Below are positions 12,478 to 26,193 of a stretch of DNA of 64,000 nucleotides, piece after piece. Made by a program: the position numbers and the translations under genes. Positions within the stretch are counted from its first letter, which is position 1, and every line of letters begins with the position of its first letter. The stretch spans positions 124,001-188,000 of the forward strand of contig JADFUC010000714.1 of NCBI GenBank assembly GCA_019722365.1, read 5' to 3'. The notes beneath the pieces were generated by a model. That model ran no database searches. It was given only the letters and a program-made list of their open reading frames with translations, and was not told the origin of the DNA. Source of the stretch: Lithospermum erythrorhizon (taxonomy: Eukaryota > Streptophyta > Magnoliopsida > Boraginales > Boraginaceae).

Positions 12478-15170
12478 CTAAAATGAGCTGGATCTAATAT
12501 ACCCTCCAAAGTCCAATCCTCCATCCACAAAAGTAGACGCGGTAAAGCGGCCGAGTCGGCGACCGCTCGCTATCCGACTAAGCATCTGCTTCGGTTCGGC
12601 CCACGCTCGTTGTGCCCACGTCCGCCTGGCCGGCCCACTACTAACGCGCTGGCGGCCGAGGCTTGGTGAAAACGCTCGCCCCAAGACACGTCAAGCTACG
12701 ATTCTGGTGACGCCGAATCGCTCGCACACGCTCGCTAGCTGCCTGTTGAATCTAGCCGGACGTCACAAATTTATTATGTTGATGACAAACTCGGCCCGCA
12801 CAAGCATAAAATGTGAACGGCTTAATAAAAAAATAAGTTTATATTTTCATTTTATATTTTATGCATTATCTTATTATGTTTTCAATAAATTTATCAAAAC
12901 GGACGCCCTCTATACTTCGAATCTGACGCCCTCTATACTTCCAACGGACGCCCTATACTGAATCTGGGATGTCCTTTACATTTCGAACCGGACGCCCCAG
13001 AATCGAAACGGATGTCCTGCATAAGTAGAGTCGCTGGCGACTTATAAGCGGACGTCTCATAATTAAAACGACATCCGCTTAATTATATTAATACTAAAGC
13101 GGACGTCCGATAAATGAAACGACGTCCGCACAGAAATGCTATACTATTTTAGGCGGACGTCCGATAACTAAACGGACGGCCCGCTTTTAATCGCGATTTC
13201 GTGCCTTATAAATTGCTCCAAACCCTAATTGTTCTTCATTTTCTCAATCAGAACGATTCCAACACCAAAATTTCATATTTTCTCTACTCTACTATAAAAC
13301 TTCATCTTTTCCCTAAATTTAAGTGTACAAAGTGTTCCTCGTGAACACTTAAAGAACACATTTTCACATTTTCTAATTTGCTAATTGTCCTAATTATTCT
13401 ACAATGCAAGAAATGACGCAACAGCTTTAGCAGAAAAGTGTTGAAAGCAAAAGTGAAAGAAAGAAAAGGAGGGAGTGAGTCTCCGCCTCCACCTCCACCA
13501 TTAGAACCCGCCGAGCTCAACAAGTTTATGAAGAAAATCATCCAACCGCGCGCAGATGCCGGCGAAAAAGAACTCAAGGTACAAATGCTAATGTTGGTTT
13601 GAATTTTCATGGATAGTTGAATCTGCTAAGCTTAATTGTATATGGCAATTCGGAATTAGTTAGAGAATTTTATATGTATATGCAAGTGGACGCAAATGAT
13701 TCAATTATCTGCATATTCATGGTAAAAAGGCATTTTATTCTCATACGATAGCTCAAGAATTTGGAATCGAGGATTATAATGACCATTTTTCTCCAATGGC
13801 TCCTGTAAATTGGAGTTTAAATTGTCCATTTACCTGCATTTAAGCAATTAGTTATTTTAACAACGATAGAATGTGATGACATAAAAGCTTGAGGCATACG
13901 ATGACGGCCAACAAAGCCTAATTTTTAAGATTGTAAAAGATATTTTGATGTCAGCAACGACAATCGCTATGTCATTCATACCTTAGTCACATACGCTTAT
14001 CAATACATCAACTTACCTAGATTGATTATTAAAAATATGGATAGAGTAGGAAAGTCGCTCTGCCGTATGGTATGTTGGGATATCCAATTTCTTGCAAACG
14101 AGGGGTGAATGTGAATAATGAAATGCCCGACTCAGGAGTTCAACAAAAGATCGGAGAGCAATCTCACTCAACCAAGAAATATATCGTGGAGCATGAAAGG
14201 GCCAAAATCGGGAGGTGTATGAATTGTTCGAAATCACATGAAAGAATTTCGTAACAAATTGGCCAGAATAAGACCACAACCTCCACAGGATTTAACTCTC
14301 AGATCCGCTCCCTCGTGATTCGAGGTCCTAAAGTAGTTACTTCGGCCATCTCGCCCCGCGGACTATGATTCTAGTCATCCGAAAGTGACCATGAGATGCT
14401 TGGATATGTACAAAGTGCAATAATGCAATGTATTCTATATTGATTAAATTATATACACCATCATTATTTTTATCAATATCAAATGCGAGGTCGGAAAATA
14501 TAACTTGGAACGCGAGGATCATGATCGCTTGAAATTCAAGCGATCGTCGTGGTAACCGGAATTGAAAAACGTGATATATGACATGTATCCGTGGTATCCA
14601 CGTCACCCGATCTTTCACACCCAAATACCCAAGATACGATACGTAAGACGGGTTAATAACGTTCTATGTTTTTTTATTTTCTTTATAAATGAACCTTAGT
14701 TTATTTTGTTTTATAGATGGATGAATCTTGCTTAGTTTAATGTTTATGGTATGTTTTATTCTATGGATGTTAAACCGTGGGTTCGGAAGTCAGTTGCTTT
14801 TACGATTTTACGGATTGATTAGATATTTATGGCTTTTTATGCATGTATGTGGGTTCGCTTTTATATTTGCAATATAGTGTGAGCGACTTCGCATTGATAA
14901 ACTATTCTTTCTCAATTCCGACGCCCACTTCACCAACCGGACGTCACGTGTGGCTCATAATCTAAGATTCGGTTCGTTTACAGACAATAAGCAGGCGCCA
15001 GCCAGGTCAGCGGGTCTCTATAATTGACAAAGGCTGCTCGTCGCAAGACACTAAGTTGCTCCACCGCTCACTTCGGCATTTATTACTGCTGCTCATGGCC
15101 CTGCCTCTAATCTGACGTGGTGCCGTCCGCCCACTTCGCTTTCTGCCACACCCACACAAAAGATTTTGTA
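12478..15170. mobile_element. Unclassified DNA-transposon-like relic with GC-rich ends
   Basis: GC-rich flanks at 12530-12780 and 14910-15165 enclose AT-normal sequence, in sharp contrast to the AT-rich surroundings. The left part carries the ACGT-palindrome array (12899-13190). Single GGACGTCAC sites occur at both flanks (about 12758 and 14939). Short broken frames near 13480-13580 and 14072-14254 are not assignable. Clustered short sites near an end resemble subterminal repeats of CACTA- or PIF-like elements, but I could not find clean terminal inverted repeats or a transposase, so the class is open. Confidence 0.35.
12899..13190. repeat. Array of about twelve CGGACGTCCG-like sites
   Basis: Variants of the palindrome CGGACGTCCG (CGGACGCCC, GGATGTCC, CGACATCCG, CGACGTCCG) recur every 20-30 bp. 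Three are perfect or nearly perfect palindromes (about 13084, 13155 and 13175). The GACGTC core is the type bZIP proteins bind, but use as a regulatory site is not shown. They could instead be transposase-binding subterminal repeats. Confidence 0.7.
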
Positions 15171-16888
15171 GTTTTGTTTCATCGCTAAGTGATTCATATG
15201 TGAAAGGGTTGGGATTGATCACTATCCAATCCTAAGTTTATTTTTAAAACCCAAAACCTGACCCAGTCTTGGAAACTATCGGCCCACACCCAACCTGACC
15301 TTAATTCAAAAAAGTCCATGGGTGGATAGTCATTTCCTAAATATTTCATCCAACTTATTTTAATTGAATGACTACAAACTTTCACCATGAATACATTATT
15401 AAATATATGTTATGAAATAATTCTAGAAACTAATCTCTATTATTTCTTTTGATCGATGTTTTCGAGTTAAAATTTTGATCATAAATAATTTTTTAGTTAC
15501 ATTACAAATATTACAAAAAATAAAATCACGAAAAATATTTTCAAAAATAAATTTAATTATATAATTTTTATATTTATTAGAATAAGAAATAAAATTATTT
15601 CATCAATTGAAAATATAATATGTCAATTAAATTGAATTGCAAGTAGTAATATTATAAATATTTTAAAAAATAAACTAATTATATTATTTATAATTAAAAG
15701 AAATGGTATATCATGAATTATAAATTTATAAACTTAATAAAGTAAATACGAAAACATAAAACATAAAAAATAAAAAATATGATTAAATATGTTAATTATT
15801 TGATTTTATTATTTTATACATATATATTATATATATTATTATATATATATGAGTTTTCCTATACCTAACAAAAAAATCCAACGGGTTGGATTGGATTGGA
15901 TACTAGTGAAAATTGCCATAATAAGTTTTAATATAAACTTTGAAGTTCCACTTTAAATTGAAGTTCGACTTAAATTTTCTAACTTGAATTTCCTCTCATA
16001 TACATTATCATATTTTTGACAAAATTATATATCAAAAGAGGAGTCGTCCAATATCTTAATTGAATACTACTGAATAAAGATTACTAAATTAAATACATTA
16101 CATTACAGTAATAATAAGATAGTATATTAAACATACTTTATTATCAATAAGATAATTTTTCAATAAAATCAAAGTATGTGCATCAATTTAGTCCTAACAT
16201 TTGGTTAACTTTGATAATTGAAAACAAATCTTCAATAATCCTAAAGTAGGATTGTAGTATATGTAGTGTTCCTCATTTTATTACCGCTACAATCTTAATC
16301 GATGTCTCATATATCGAAAATATTTAATCTTCAATTATTTTTAATATATTATTAAAAAAGGTATTTGAGATTGTCAATTAAACCTGAAAAAGGAACTAAT
16401 TATATAATTTACCGATATATGATTGGCTAAAATTCGGAAAAGATTAAAAGCGCTAATCTTAATTATATAAATTTTATATTTTTAGACAAAGTTAATACTA
16501 ATCGATTTCGTTAAAATTCACTTCAAAAAATTAAACGTCAATTAAAACGAATTGTTAAATAATGATAATTGACAAGTTTGTTTTTTCAGATCAAGATTAA
16601 ACTACCTATATGTAATTAATAATTAAAAAGTTACTAATTCATGTCTTTTCCAATTGCACCTTCCCTAGGTGAGTAGTCGGGTCAACCATCCAAAAAGTGT
16701 AAAAAGAAAGAGAGAAAGAAATCAACAACTTAACAAATCACAATAAAACCCAAACTTTGATGCATCATATTTCCCTATTAACCCCATCATCATTCTTCTC
16801 TAGTGATCCCAGCTGTGAAATCCATTTCCCAATTTAATTGTCCAATTTCCCAAAATAGTTGTCCCATTTCTCAATTGAAAGTGTGAAA
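15171..16888. other. Intergenic spacer and TH2 5' flank
   Basis: Extremely AT-rich from 15400 to 16650 with an AT-dinucleotide tract at 15820-15850. The last 200 bp before TH2 is less AT-rich, with a GA tract (16703-16722) and a pyrimidine-rich stretch (16767-16800) of the kind seen in plant 5' untranslated regions. No clear TATA box and no thiamin-pyrophosphate riboswitch was recognised. Confidence 0.4.
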
Positions 16889-19800
16889 ATGGCAGGTTTG
16901 AAGCAAGCAGTATCTGGGTCTGGTAAGGTAGCAGTAGATGAGGTAGTGGGTATTGCAAGAAAGTGTTGGATGAAGTTTCAGAGAGAGGTTTCATTTGCTT
17001 TGTATACTCCTTTTCTGCTTTCTTTGGCTGCTGGGGATTTGAATATTAATGCTTTTCGAGATTACATTGCTCAGGATGTTCATTTTCTTAAAGCCTTTGC
17101 TCACGCGTATGTTCATTTCATTATTACTGTAATTAACTTGTATTTTAGTAATCTTTTAATTATTACTATTTCAAAAATCCAAATAGGTCCTTCTAAAACG
17201 AATTGGTAATAAGAGGAGTAATTTTTAGATGTGGGACTTTACAACCTGCTGCAAGTGTAACCCGATCCACTTAGACCATAACATTGGCCCCCGGTCCATT
17301 CTGGACCCATATCAACTGGGCGAGGGACGGGGTTACCGGTGAACTTTATTAAGGATTGACGTGATAGCATAGGATGGAACCCCATGGACTTTTAACAAAA
17401 AAGATTGTCCTGTTTTGTTGTTTTGCTTTCAATGGGAAAGATTAACATGTTTTGTTGGTTTAATTGGCCTGGATATTTTTTGATTTGAATAAAATGTATA
17501 GTGTAGATAATAGCAATGAAAATACTAGCATTTCATATATGAAAATTTTCATTTACTTATCTTACTACTGTTTTGTAGATTAAGGAAGTCAATTTTGGCG
17601 TAATTTCTTTCTTTCTCTCTTTATATTTGATATTTTATCTTTTATATAGCAATTGATTATTTAGGGAATTTCTTGGAACGATATTTTTGAATTGTAATTT
17701 GAGTCTTTTTTGTTACGGAGGATATGAAAAACCGATAGATGGACTTGTAATTTCATGGTTTGCTTATAGAGTTGAATAAAACTATTGGATATAGGGTGTT
17801 GCTGTTACCATTAGATTTCGTGGTATTCACCTATGCAGAAGAATAAATACTAAGAACACTGGTTCTGGTTATTTGTTTACCTGAAGTATTTTGGTTTTGA
17901 ATTCTGATGAAGCTTTCTATGCCAAGTAGAAACTACGAAAAGAAAAATCTATCGTGCTAATTACAACTATAGTATGATAACAGACCTGTAATTTTCTTTT
18001 CCGTTCCTTTATAAGTTAGTTTAGTGATTGTAACGGCCGTCTTGAAGGTGAGGTTATCAACCGTGGTGACTTATGAGTAACTTGTTCTGTAGCAGATTTG
18101 TATATACACATCGTTGTGTGTAGAGTGATACCATGTATAATTTAGAAGTGTAAAGTAGGACTGTTAGATGATGGATCATATGCTCTATTGTGCTTGCTTA
18201 GTCGGATTGTTAGACATTTGTGACCCAGACCCTAATTTTTTTGTTAGTTTCTGCTTCACAACACTTTTGACTTGTTTGATAGAATGATAGATCTTTCTTT
18301 TATATATCCATTATATGCACACTCATCTGTTCAGCTTCACTATTGAATAGCTTGTGTAGCTTGGTATTCTATCAAGCTGAGCAGAGAAGAGGTCAGCTGT
18401 TATGTAAGAAAATCCAAAATCATGATGGATTATGTACTTTTCTGTAGGTATGAGTTGGCAGAAGAATGTGCAGATGACGATGATGCGAAAATTGGGATCA
18501 ATGAATTAAGGAAGAGTGTTCTTGAAGAGCTCAAGATGCATAATTCATTTGTCAAAGTAAGTTTTTTTTTCTTCAAATACCTACTATAGGATTCTTTACC
18601 TGATGGTATTCATACTGATGGAGGATGCTGTGATTGTCATTCTCATTTTTTTGTTAGAATGGGAAGTAGACATTTCAATTTTTTTTGGTTCGTCTTAGTT
18701 ACTTTTGAGGGTTCTTTATTTATCGTGGATGGAGGAAGTAGAAGATTAAATCAGAAGAAAGTTTGTGTTTGGAGACTTTTTGTGGCTCTTCATTAGGTTG
18801 GGCTTGGGTGGTGTGTGGGAGACTTTTGTAGCTCTTCATTAGGTTGTAAAAAAAATCTAACTTCAAGCAGCTGCAAGAGGAAGCTTATAAGGCCCAACAA
18901 ATAAAGACCCTCGCCAAGTACATTTTTATCTGTCCAGGCCATAAACCTCATACTGTCGAGCCATCCATTTTTTATGATTCTAGGGCATTAGGTACTTCCA
19001 AGGACAATGATTCAAGTACGCTCCATTTCTGCATCGGATCAATAAATTATTCTGTTATCAGTGGAAGAAGATTCTAGGAGATGCTCTTGTTGGTGCCTTA
19101 TTGGAAAGAAGTATCTACTTTTCTCATCTTCCTTCCCACCACCTCCACTAAATAAAGCGAAGTACGAAACTCTGTTCACATAAATTGGCTGAACTTTTAA
19201 ATCCATATCTCACTTTCTGTTGTTATAAATCCTTTGGGAGGCTTATCCCCAATGTAAACCGTAGTGCTTCACAGTAGAATTTTTTGCCTGCCACTTGGCT
19301 TTCGATTTCCTACAGGTTTATATCTTCACTGTTTCTGTATCATGTATTACACTTCTATCGTTGAAGAAAAGCCATAACTTTATCTATCTAGAATCCTTTT
19401 CATTGGGAACACAGATACAGACCTTCCTCATCTTGTGATACAGTTCTTATATTCCTCGGTGCCTTCTGTAACAGTGAAAAACTACCCAAACTTTAGGTTA
19501 ATAGGTTATTTGAACTTGTAAGTCCTGTATCTCTTACATATATATATTTATTGCTTTGAAGATGTGATGTCAACAATAATATATTAGAGTCAAGTTTTGA
19601 GCCAATCGATTATTGCCTTCCCTACAGATTTACCTCTTCAAACACAATGGATTACTCTTTTGTCATTGGAAAGACGCAGAAATTTTCTTTATAACACGAT
19701 CCATTTTTATTGTAAATACACTCTTTGGAGACTTCTGTCATAAGATAGATATTTGGTGTTCTTCCTTTTTCTTCTCAGTTGAGTTGACAAGTTAGAACAA

Positions 19801-22203
19801 ACTTTAGCTGATGGATTATTTGGGGTCTAGTCACTGTCTAGATACAGAAATAACAGTATATCATATACCTCTTGCTTGCTGTAGTTGTAAATCATTTGGT
19901 AGATGTTATCGCTTCTCTCAATTACCATCAGCCTCAGTAGAATATCATTTCTATTTTCATTTCCTAATTATTTATCTCTGCTTATGCAAGAAAATATATC
20001 ATATGTTCTGTGTTCTTTAGGAATGGGATCTTGACCTGGCCAAAGAGACTACACTTACTCCTGCTTGCGGTAAATACACAGACTTCTTGCTGGCAACAGC
20101 CTCAGGAAGACTTGAAGGAGTAAAAGCACCTGGTAAACTAGCAACTCTTTCTTTATAGAAAACAAAGGTTGCTTATTCTATGCAATGACACCATGTATGA
20201 GGCTTTATGCCTTCCTAGGGAAAGAGTTGCAGACACTACTTGATCCAAGTGGAAGTAATCATCCGTACATGAAGTGGATAGAGAATTATTCCTCTGAAAG
20301 TTTCCAGGTTTGGTTAGCTGAAGCTAAATAAATTCTTTTTATGGTAAGAATTACAGAGGCTTTTCATCGGGTTATCCATAACATTTATTCTTGCAAAATG
20401 TAGACATCTTCTCTTCAAACAGAGGACTTACTTGGATAAATTAAGCTGCCTTTAACTGGTGAAATATCGCACTATCGGTGCTTGTATCATCAAGCAATGA
20501 AACTTGAGATAGATTTCTTAGCTCAAACCACTACTACTAGAAACTGTTGTCCCTCTTCAAAAGGGCACAACTTGAAGAAGACCAGATGATAATATTTTCT
20601 GATTTTGATTTGACCTGTACTGTTGTTGATTCATCTGCCATCTTGGCTGAAATTGCCATATTAACTGCACCAAAATCTGATCAGAATCAGCCTGAAAATC
20701 AGATTGCTCGGATGTCTTCAGCTGATCTGAGAAATACATGGGGCGTCCTCTCAAAGCAGTACACGGAAGAGTATGAACAATGTATTGAGAGTATTCTGAG
20801 GCTGGTGATAAAGGTGGAATTACTTCATTATTAAGATGACATCTATTGGGTTCATTACTGATTGATACAAAATTTCTTTTTATTAAACGTATGAGTGTTT
20901 AATATAATTCATTTTCCTTTCAGCGGAAGACTTTAATTATGAGAGATTGCAAAAGCACTTCAGAAACTCTCAGATTTTGAGAGAAGAGCGAATATCAGAG
21001 TAATTGAATCGGGTGTGCTCAAGGGTCTGAATCTTGAAGATATAAAGCGAGCGGGGGAACGCCTAATTCTCCAAGATGGTTGCGCCAGCTTTTTTCAAAG
21101 CATCATGAAGAATGAAAAATTGAACGTGAATGTGAATGTCCTTTCATATTGTTGGTGTGATGATCTCATCCGTTCTGCATTTTCATCAGGTATACTATTA
21201 ACTTCGTTGTACATCAAGATAGGCTTCATAGTTTTGTCATATGCTCAGTTGTGTGAACTTGCTGTTTATGAGAACTTAACTCCTATGATATGGGTAAAGC
21301 CAGTGGTTTCTGCTTTATAGAAATTATGATTGGAACCTACAAGGTTTAAGAAATAAGTGAAAAATAAAATGAAAAGATTAAGAAAAATGAAGGGTAGATT
21401 GCATAGAAGATATCCAGTAGTGATGTGATTTCCTGCTGTTGAATAATTCGTCCCACAACTGTGATGCACATCTTTAATTAGGTACAAGCATCTTATCCTG
21501 TTCCTGACATTGGTAAATTAAGGATTGATCATTCTTGAGATATCTTCCTATCAATAACTCAACAGTGAAATGAAAAGATGAGTATGGTAGTTGCAGGTAT
21601 AGAGAATTTCTGAATGATTTATTGCCTAGTCTCTGACTTCAGTCCTTTTTCTGTTTTTGGCACTTTTTTTCTTCAATAAATATTTTTGTTAGATGGCTAT
21701 CCACGTCTTTTGACCATCAATTATCCATGTCTTAATGCTTGGGTGTACTCAAAGACTGGGTTCTCTAATGTTTTCATATATTTGTATCAGGTGGTATAGA
21801 TGATGTAGGAGTGCATGCAAATGAGTTTGTCTACCAGGAATCTCTCTCCACTGGTGAAATTGTTAAAAAAGTGGAATCACCTATTGATAAGGTTGAAGCT
21901 TTCAGTAATATTGTACAAAACTGCAGCAGTGACAGGAAGAATGTTACATTATACATAGGAGACTCCGTGGGAGACTTGCTTTGCTTGCTTGAGGCAGATG
22001 TTGGCATTGTGGTAGGTTCAAGTACAAGCTTGAGGAAGATCGGGACTCACTTTGGCGTGTCTTTCATTCCATTATTTCCTGGCTTGGTGAAAAAGCAGAA
22101 AGAATGTGCTGAAGCAGGCTCCTCTAGTTGGAAAGGGCGGTCTGGCGTTCTTTATTCAGTTTCTAGTTGGGCTGAGATACACGCTTTTATTCTGGGGGCG
22201 TAG
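16889..22203 (+). CDS. TH2: Bifunctional TH2: TENA domain plus HAD thiamin monophosphate phosphatase
   Basis: Dephosphorylates thiamin monophosphate to thiamin before pyrophosphorylation; the TENA-E half belongs to thiamin salvage. Exons: 16889-17106, 18448-18556, 20021-20307, 20404-20813, 20924-21189, 21791-22203, about 568 residues. TENA half: FLLSLAAGDL, FRDYIAQDVHFLKAFAHAYE, FLLATASGRLEGVKAPG, MTPCMRLYAFLGKELQ. HAD half: nucleophile motif FSDFDLTCTVVDSS (about 20596), ESGVLKGLNLEDIKRAGERL, LSYCWCDDL, and motif IV YIGDSVGDLLCLLEAD. Exons 1-2 and the last exon are clean. Exon 3 has a stop and shift at 20138-20184, exon 4 an extra T near 20432, scrambled bases to 20570 and one extra base near 20800, and exon 5 lacks one base near 20950. 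The copy at 38915-42010 is intact at most of these exon 4-5 points. No transit peptide follows the only in-frame ATG, so the product would be cytosolic unless an upstream exon exists. Confidence 0.9.
17107..18447 (+). other. TH2 intron 1 with a GC-richer insert
   Basis: 1341-bp GT-AG intron. Positions about 17225-17400 are less AT-rich and read like a small inserted repeat (GTGGGACTTTACAACC, AACCCGATCCACTTAGACC, GGCCCCCGGTCC); similar phrases occur in short non-autonomous LTR elements. The rest is T-rich intron sequence. Introns 2 (18557-20020) and 6 (21190-21790) are also long and show no genes. Confidence 0.45.
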
Positions 22204-23055
22204 CTTTGTATCCCTCCTACACATCAACTTACTTTCCAGCATCCAAAATTGTTAATATACAAATATAATACATTACTTAAGGAGCTAGGTAGCTGATTTA
22301 TTGTGGGCTACCAAGCTACGTTTTCCCTCCTATTACTTTACAGGGCATACTATTCAGAAGTGTAAATGTGATTCTTCGTATGCAAGTGTCGTCTTAAGCT
22401 TCAACGATGCAGGTTTTCTTTTGCAATATGGTACAGAACTTGTGCATCTGATCGCCTATTCAGATTGGGAGCACATACTGCTAGTACTGGAAATGGGGCC
22501 TAGTTGTACTGTCATGGTGAAACTGTATTATATACATACCTATATGTGCTAGAATAGCATGAAGAACTAAATGGTTGTTTTTGATTACTAGGAGACTGCT
22601 ATATTCATTGGGTTTTTGACTGAATTTGCAGCTCTTGGTTGTTAAGATCTACTGGGAACATATACTTATGATCTTATATAACTTGGCTATTGGTAATTTT
22701 GTACTGCAATATTAATTTTTTCCTGCTTTTGCTTACTGTTAAGGAGTTGATTCAGCTTGCAGGACCAGGGTGTTTGAACAGATTATTGTCTTCATGCATA
22801 CATATGGGGTGCTATGGTCTGTCAATTAGATTGGTTTAGTGAAAGATTGCAACCAATAATACTTTCCTCTTTTGAGAATTACAGATATTTTTTTCATTCT
22901 TTAGCCAAAATTAAGAAGCCAACTACTTGTTAAATTTGAGTAGCTAGAGAGAAAAAAGGAATAAGTTTGAAATTACTTCTTATTAATTTCCACAATTACA
23001 TCATTTGTTAATGCCTAACCTGTCTTGTATGTCATTTTCTTCCACCTTGTTAAAC
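22204..23055 (+). other. TH2 3' untranslated and flanking sequence (duplicated)
   Basis: Follows the TAG stop. It is shared with 41159-42010 at high identity with small indels. The shared block ends near TGTCATTTTCTT(C/T)CACCTTG at 23030-23055, beyond which the two loci are unrelated. It marks the 3' breakpoint of the duplication. Confidence 0.6.
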
Positions 23056-23323
23056 ATTGTTGTATGAAGGACTGATGTTAGACTACGACAAGTAGCTTGA
23101 AAAAATATTAACATGGTAAACCATTTATAAATTCGCTGAAATTTTTCAGAAATAGAAATGACAATTGCGGTAAATATCCTCAACACGTTGAATAGTCGAC
23201 CGTGGGGACACACGTGTCAGCCTGGCTAGGTCAAAGGCCGGGCGCTGGTCATCCATTTTCAATATAATTATTATATTATCATTTAGTAACCTTTGTTTTT
23301 AATCTTTCATTATATTTTTAGTA

Positions 23324-23960
23324 AATGGATCCTAATAATAATCATTTCAATACTCAAAATTCGACTAATTTTTAACTATCAAAATCCCAATAATTATCAA
23401 TTTGATAATCTAATTCAAACCAACCACGCCCTCAAAATATCCTCAATTTCGGTTTCCAAATTAAATTTTCCAATTTCAATATACCTTCAAAAGGCACTAA
23501 ATTATCATCGATATTATGCATCGATGATGCAATATTCCTCTCAACTACCTCCTTATAATCCTTATATGCCAAGCAGAATTTAAAATATTCCAAATATTGA
23601 CCAATGTAATTTCCCTCGCATTTTCCACACAAATGTCACTTGGTAATATGAGCGGTGGTAACGAAGATACTCCACTGCGGGCGATTCAATTTAACGCTCG
23701 AAAGAAAAAGTTTCTCCAAATGGACCACTGAACAAAATTTGGTGCTACTTAGCGGCCGACCATAATGCATGCTAGTTGCTGAAGAACGTAGTTAGAAACA
23801 TAGTTTGGTAAAATTGTTGATTATTGTAACGAGCATTGTTCACTCGAGACTCCGCGCGATGGAACTGCTTCATGTAAATCATTTTAACTACATCAACAAA
23901 ATATTGGGCAAATGGACAGACGCTTATGATAACGTTAGCTATATCTCCATACATTTGCCC
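23324..23960 (+). pseudogene. Relic of a PIF/Harbinger-associated Myb/SANT-like ORF
   Basis: Starts MDPNNNHFN and shows an Asn/Pro/Phe-rich N-terminus (FNIPSKGTK), then a shifted remnant reading RKKKFSKWTTEQNLVLLSGR (about 23700-23760) and, further on, EYCNEHCSLDSPRDG and NHFNYMNKILGKWTDAYDN (about 23815-23925). This order matches the trihelix/Myb-like protein family that accompanies PIF/Harbinger elements and is often annotated as glutathione S-transferase T3-like. In that family it is thought to help the transposase bind DNA. Several frame breaks make it non-functional as read. No DDE transposase lies next to it. Confidence 0.65.
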
Positions 23961-24178
23961 TAATTTATTAAAAATTAGACAAATATTTGGCCATCACTTG
24001 CCATAATTCGCACATTTGTACTAATTCAATGAAATTCGAGATAAATAGTCATCACGGCTATAATTCGATACACTTGCACTAATTTATTAAAATTTGGACA
24101 TATATTTGGCCATCGCTGGCATTCAGCTGAAAGTGCACTAATTTACATCTAAATTAATCATGGCATTAATTGGGCAAA
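23956..24178. repeat. Four-unit tandem repeat of about 58 bp
   Basis: Units begin TGCCCTAATTTATT (23956), TGTACTAATTCAAT (about 24016), TGCACTAATTTATT (about 24074) and TGCACTAATTTACA (about 24133). Most continue through (A)AAATT, GGACA or AGATAAAT and GCCATC. It directly abuts the Harbinger-associated relic and may belong to its 3' end. Confidence 0.6.
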
Positions 24179-26190
24179 TTGAATTGAAACAATATAAATC
24201 GCAACTGCTAAGGCTTTTTCCATATGTTGTCAGAATACGTACTTCCAAATGAAAAAGAAATGCCAAGAATACAAACCGTGATCGTATTAAGATAAATATA
24301 TAATATAACTAGCTAGCAAGCAACAAAAGCAAACTTTGATTCTCATGAAACTTAGATTAACTGAGATTGGAGCTAAAAACCTTCAAACCATCCTATCCAG
24401 AGATGCAGGTTACAGACTATGGAATATCTAATTGCAAAACTTGCAATTAAAATTCCCAAAACATTGCAATACCTAAGGCATCTTACAAAAGATTTAAGCG
24501 ACTAGCGCATTTCCACACCTCATTTACATGATAGCACTGGAAGAGTTCCAAGAAGTTATTACATTCCTACATAGCTAATTTACACAGGTAACCTACACAG
24601 CATTACCATACAAAAGTTAGCCAAGATTCGACCTAAGCCATCACGTAGCATACCATAAGATCAGATGATTTTATGATATTCTTTGGCCCATTGAAAGACT
24701 ACTTTGACTCCTTCATTGCCCACTTCCACAAGCATTTCTAGCTTCTAGGAACAAACATTGATGGGGTTAAGAATATATGCCAACCACTGCATCATTACCT
24801 TGTTAGGCTGACCATTGCTCACCATGGAATGTCCAACTTCACGCTTACCCTTCCGTGTACGACGCCATTCTGATATTTAATAAAGTCAAACGGTATTTAA
24901 CAACTTTATCAACCTGCCATTACACATATAATAAAAAAATAACAAAGTTTTTTTCTTTAATTTATTAAACATGCGTAAAACATTTTATTGACTCATATGA
25001 AAAAATAAATGGGCCAAAACAATATCATAATTAATTCAATGCAAAAGCTATGACTTTATATTATCATTCAAAATAACGACGCTTATTATGAAAAGTTTCA
25101 GCATGAGTTCACTAACCAATGGACGATTAGCTACATAAGTGAGTGCACGTGAGTGTCTATGCCTTAAATCACTTAAAGTGGGTCATATTAGTTTTATTAA
25201 ATTTATAGATAAAATGTGTCTGAGATATCATGGAAAGTTCAATACTAACTCAACCTATTTGTAGACTCCGCCGAAAAGAGAATGTCTAAACAAATCTTGA
25301 GCATTGAAATCAAAATCAAATCATTGCTTTTAACTGGACAATCAAAATAGTAAGCAACAAAATTACATAATACCTTACCTTTATACTGTCCAAAAAATAT
25401 TTAAGTATCCTAAGTTTTCATATTCACATCTATAAAATAACACCATCAGAAAACTTATTTATATATACATAGAGGCAAACTAATTGACAAGAATAGACTA
25501 TCTACATACTAAGACTAACAGTTGCAAATAGGTACAAAATAGTAAATGAAATCAGTTGGAGTCAAATACCCATATTGGTACTTTGACAAAATCGTACTTG
25601 TCTGCATTCGCATCCTAAAATCTCGTGGATGCAAGTTATGTTGCATTCTTACCCACCCCAAACCTTTGAAAATAATATACTCCATCTTCCAATTAAGATT
25701 CATGCATATACCCTCTCAAAAATTTCGATCGGGACGATTGAAAGGAAAAGAATTTCAAGTATGCTTCCTTTATTATTTTTAACTTACAAAAGTGCAATTC
25801 TCTATTTCCTCAACAATCTAATCAACTACAACCTAAACCCATTTACTTGTTTTAGAAATTGAGATTAAAGGTCTAATTAGTATAGACTATATATTACCAA
25901 TAGCTAGCCCTAATACATGATTCAGCCATAAACACATGATTCTACGTGATCACAAATGGAAAAGTTAGCACCTGCGGGCCCAACGTAGATATTTACGCCG
26001 GCGTCCGGCCGGGGCCAAGTTTACTAGTAATACCTACACACGCATTCATTACTCCTCAAAGAAATAGTAGTAGTACCATCAGAATACTAATACTAATACT
26101 ACTACTCATCAGCAAATTAAGCGTGTGCCCAACTCCCCCCACTACTACCGCCTCCTTTGCCTCAAACTATCTCATCAAATTAAATTTTCA
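24179..26190. other. Intergenic, no assignable gene
   Basis: Mixed AT-rich sequence. On the minus strand 24890-24690 there is a short coding-like stretch (YQNGVVHGRVSVKLDIPW) ending in a stop, not recognised and without a traceable upstream exon. Open frames at 25515-25862 overlap on both strands and look incidental. Confidence 0.35.
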
Positions 26191-26193
26191 ATA

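Noticed and set aside
13302..13610. 102-codon minus-strand frame with a Gly run
   Set aside because: The Gly run is the complement of a simple CCACCTCCACC tract; nothing else supports coding.
20133..20160. A 24-28-bp intron in TH2 between GTAAAC and TTTATAG
   Set aside because: Far below the minimum intron size in plants; protein context shows a continuous exon with local damage.
16630..22400. Thiamin-pyrophosphate riboswitch near TH2
   Set aside because: The conserved CTGAGA and ACCTGA-type core was not seen in a plausible arrangement in the flanks; plant TPP riboswitches are known from THIC, not TH2.
24690..24890. Possible last exon of a minus-strand gene
   Set aside because: Only about 20 codons look coding, no upstream exon or splice sites could be traced, and the family is unknown.
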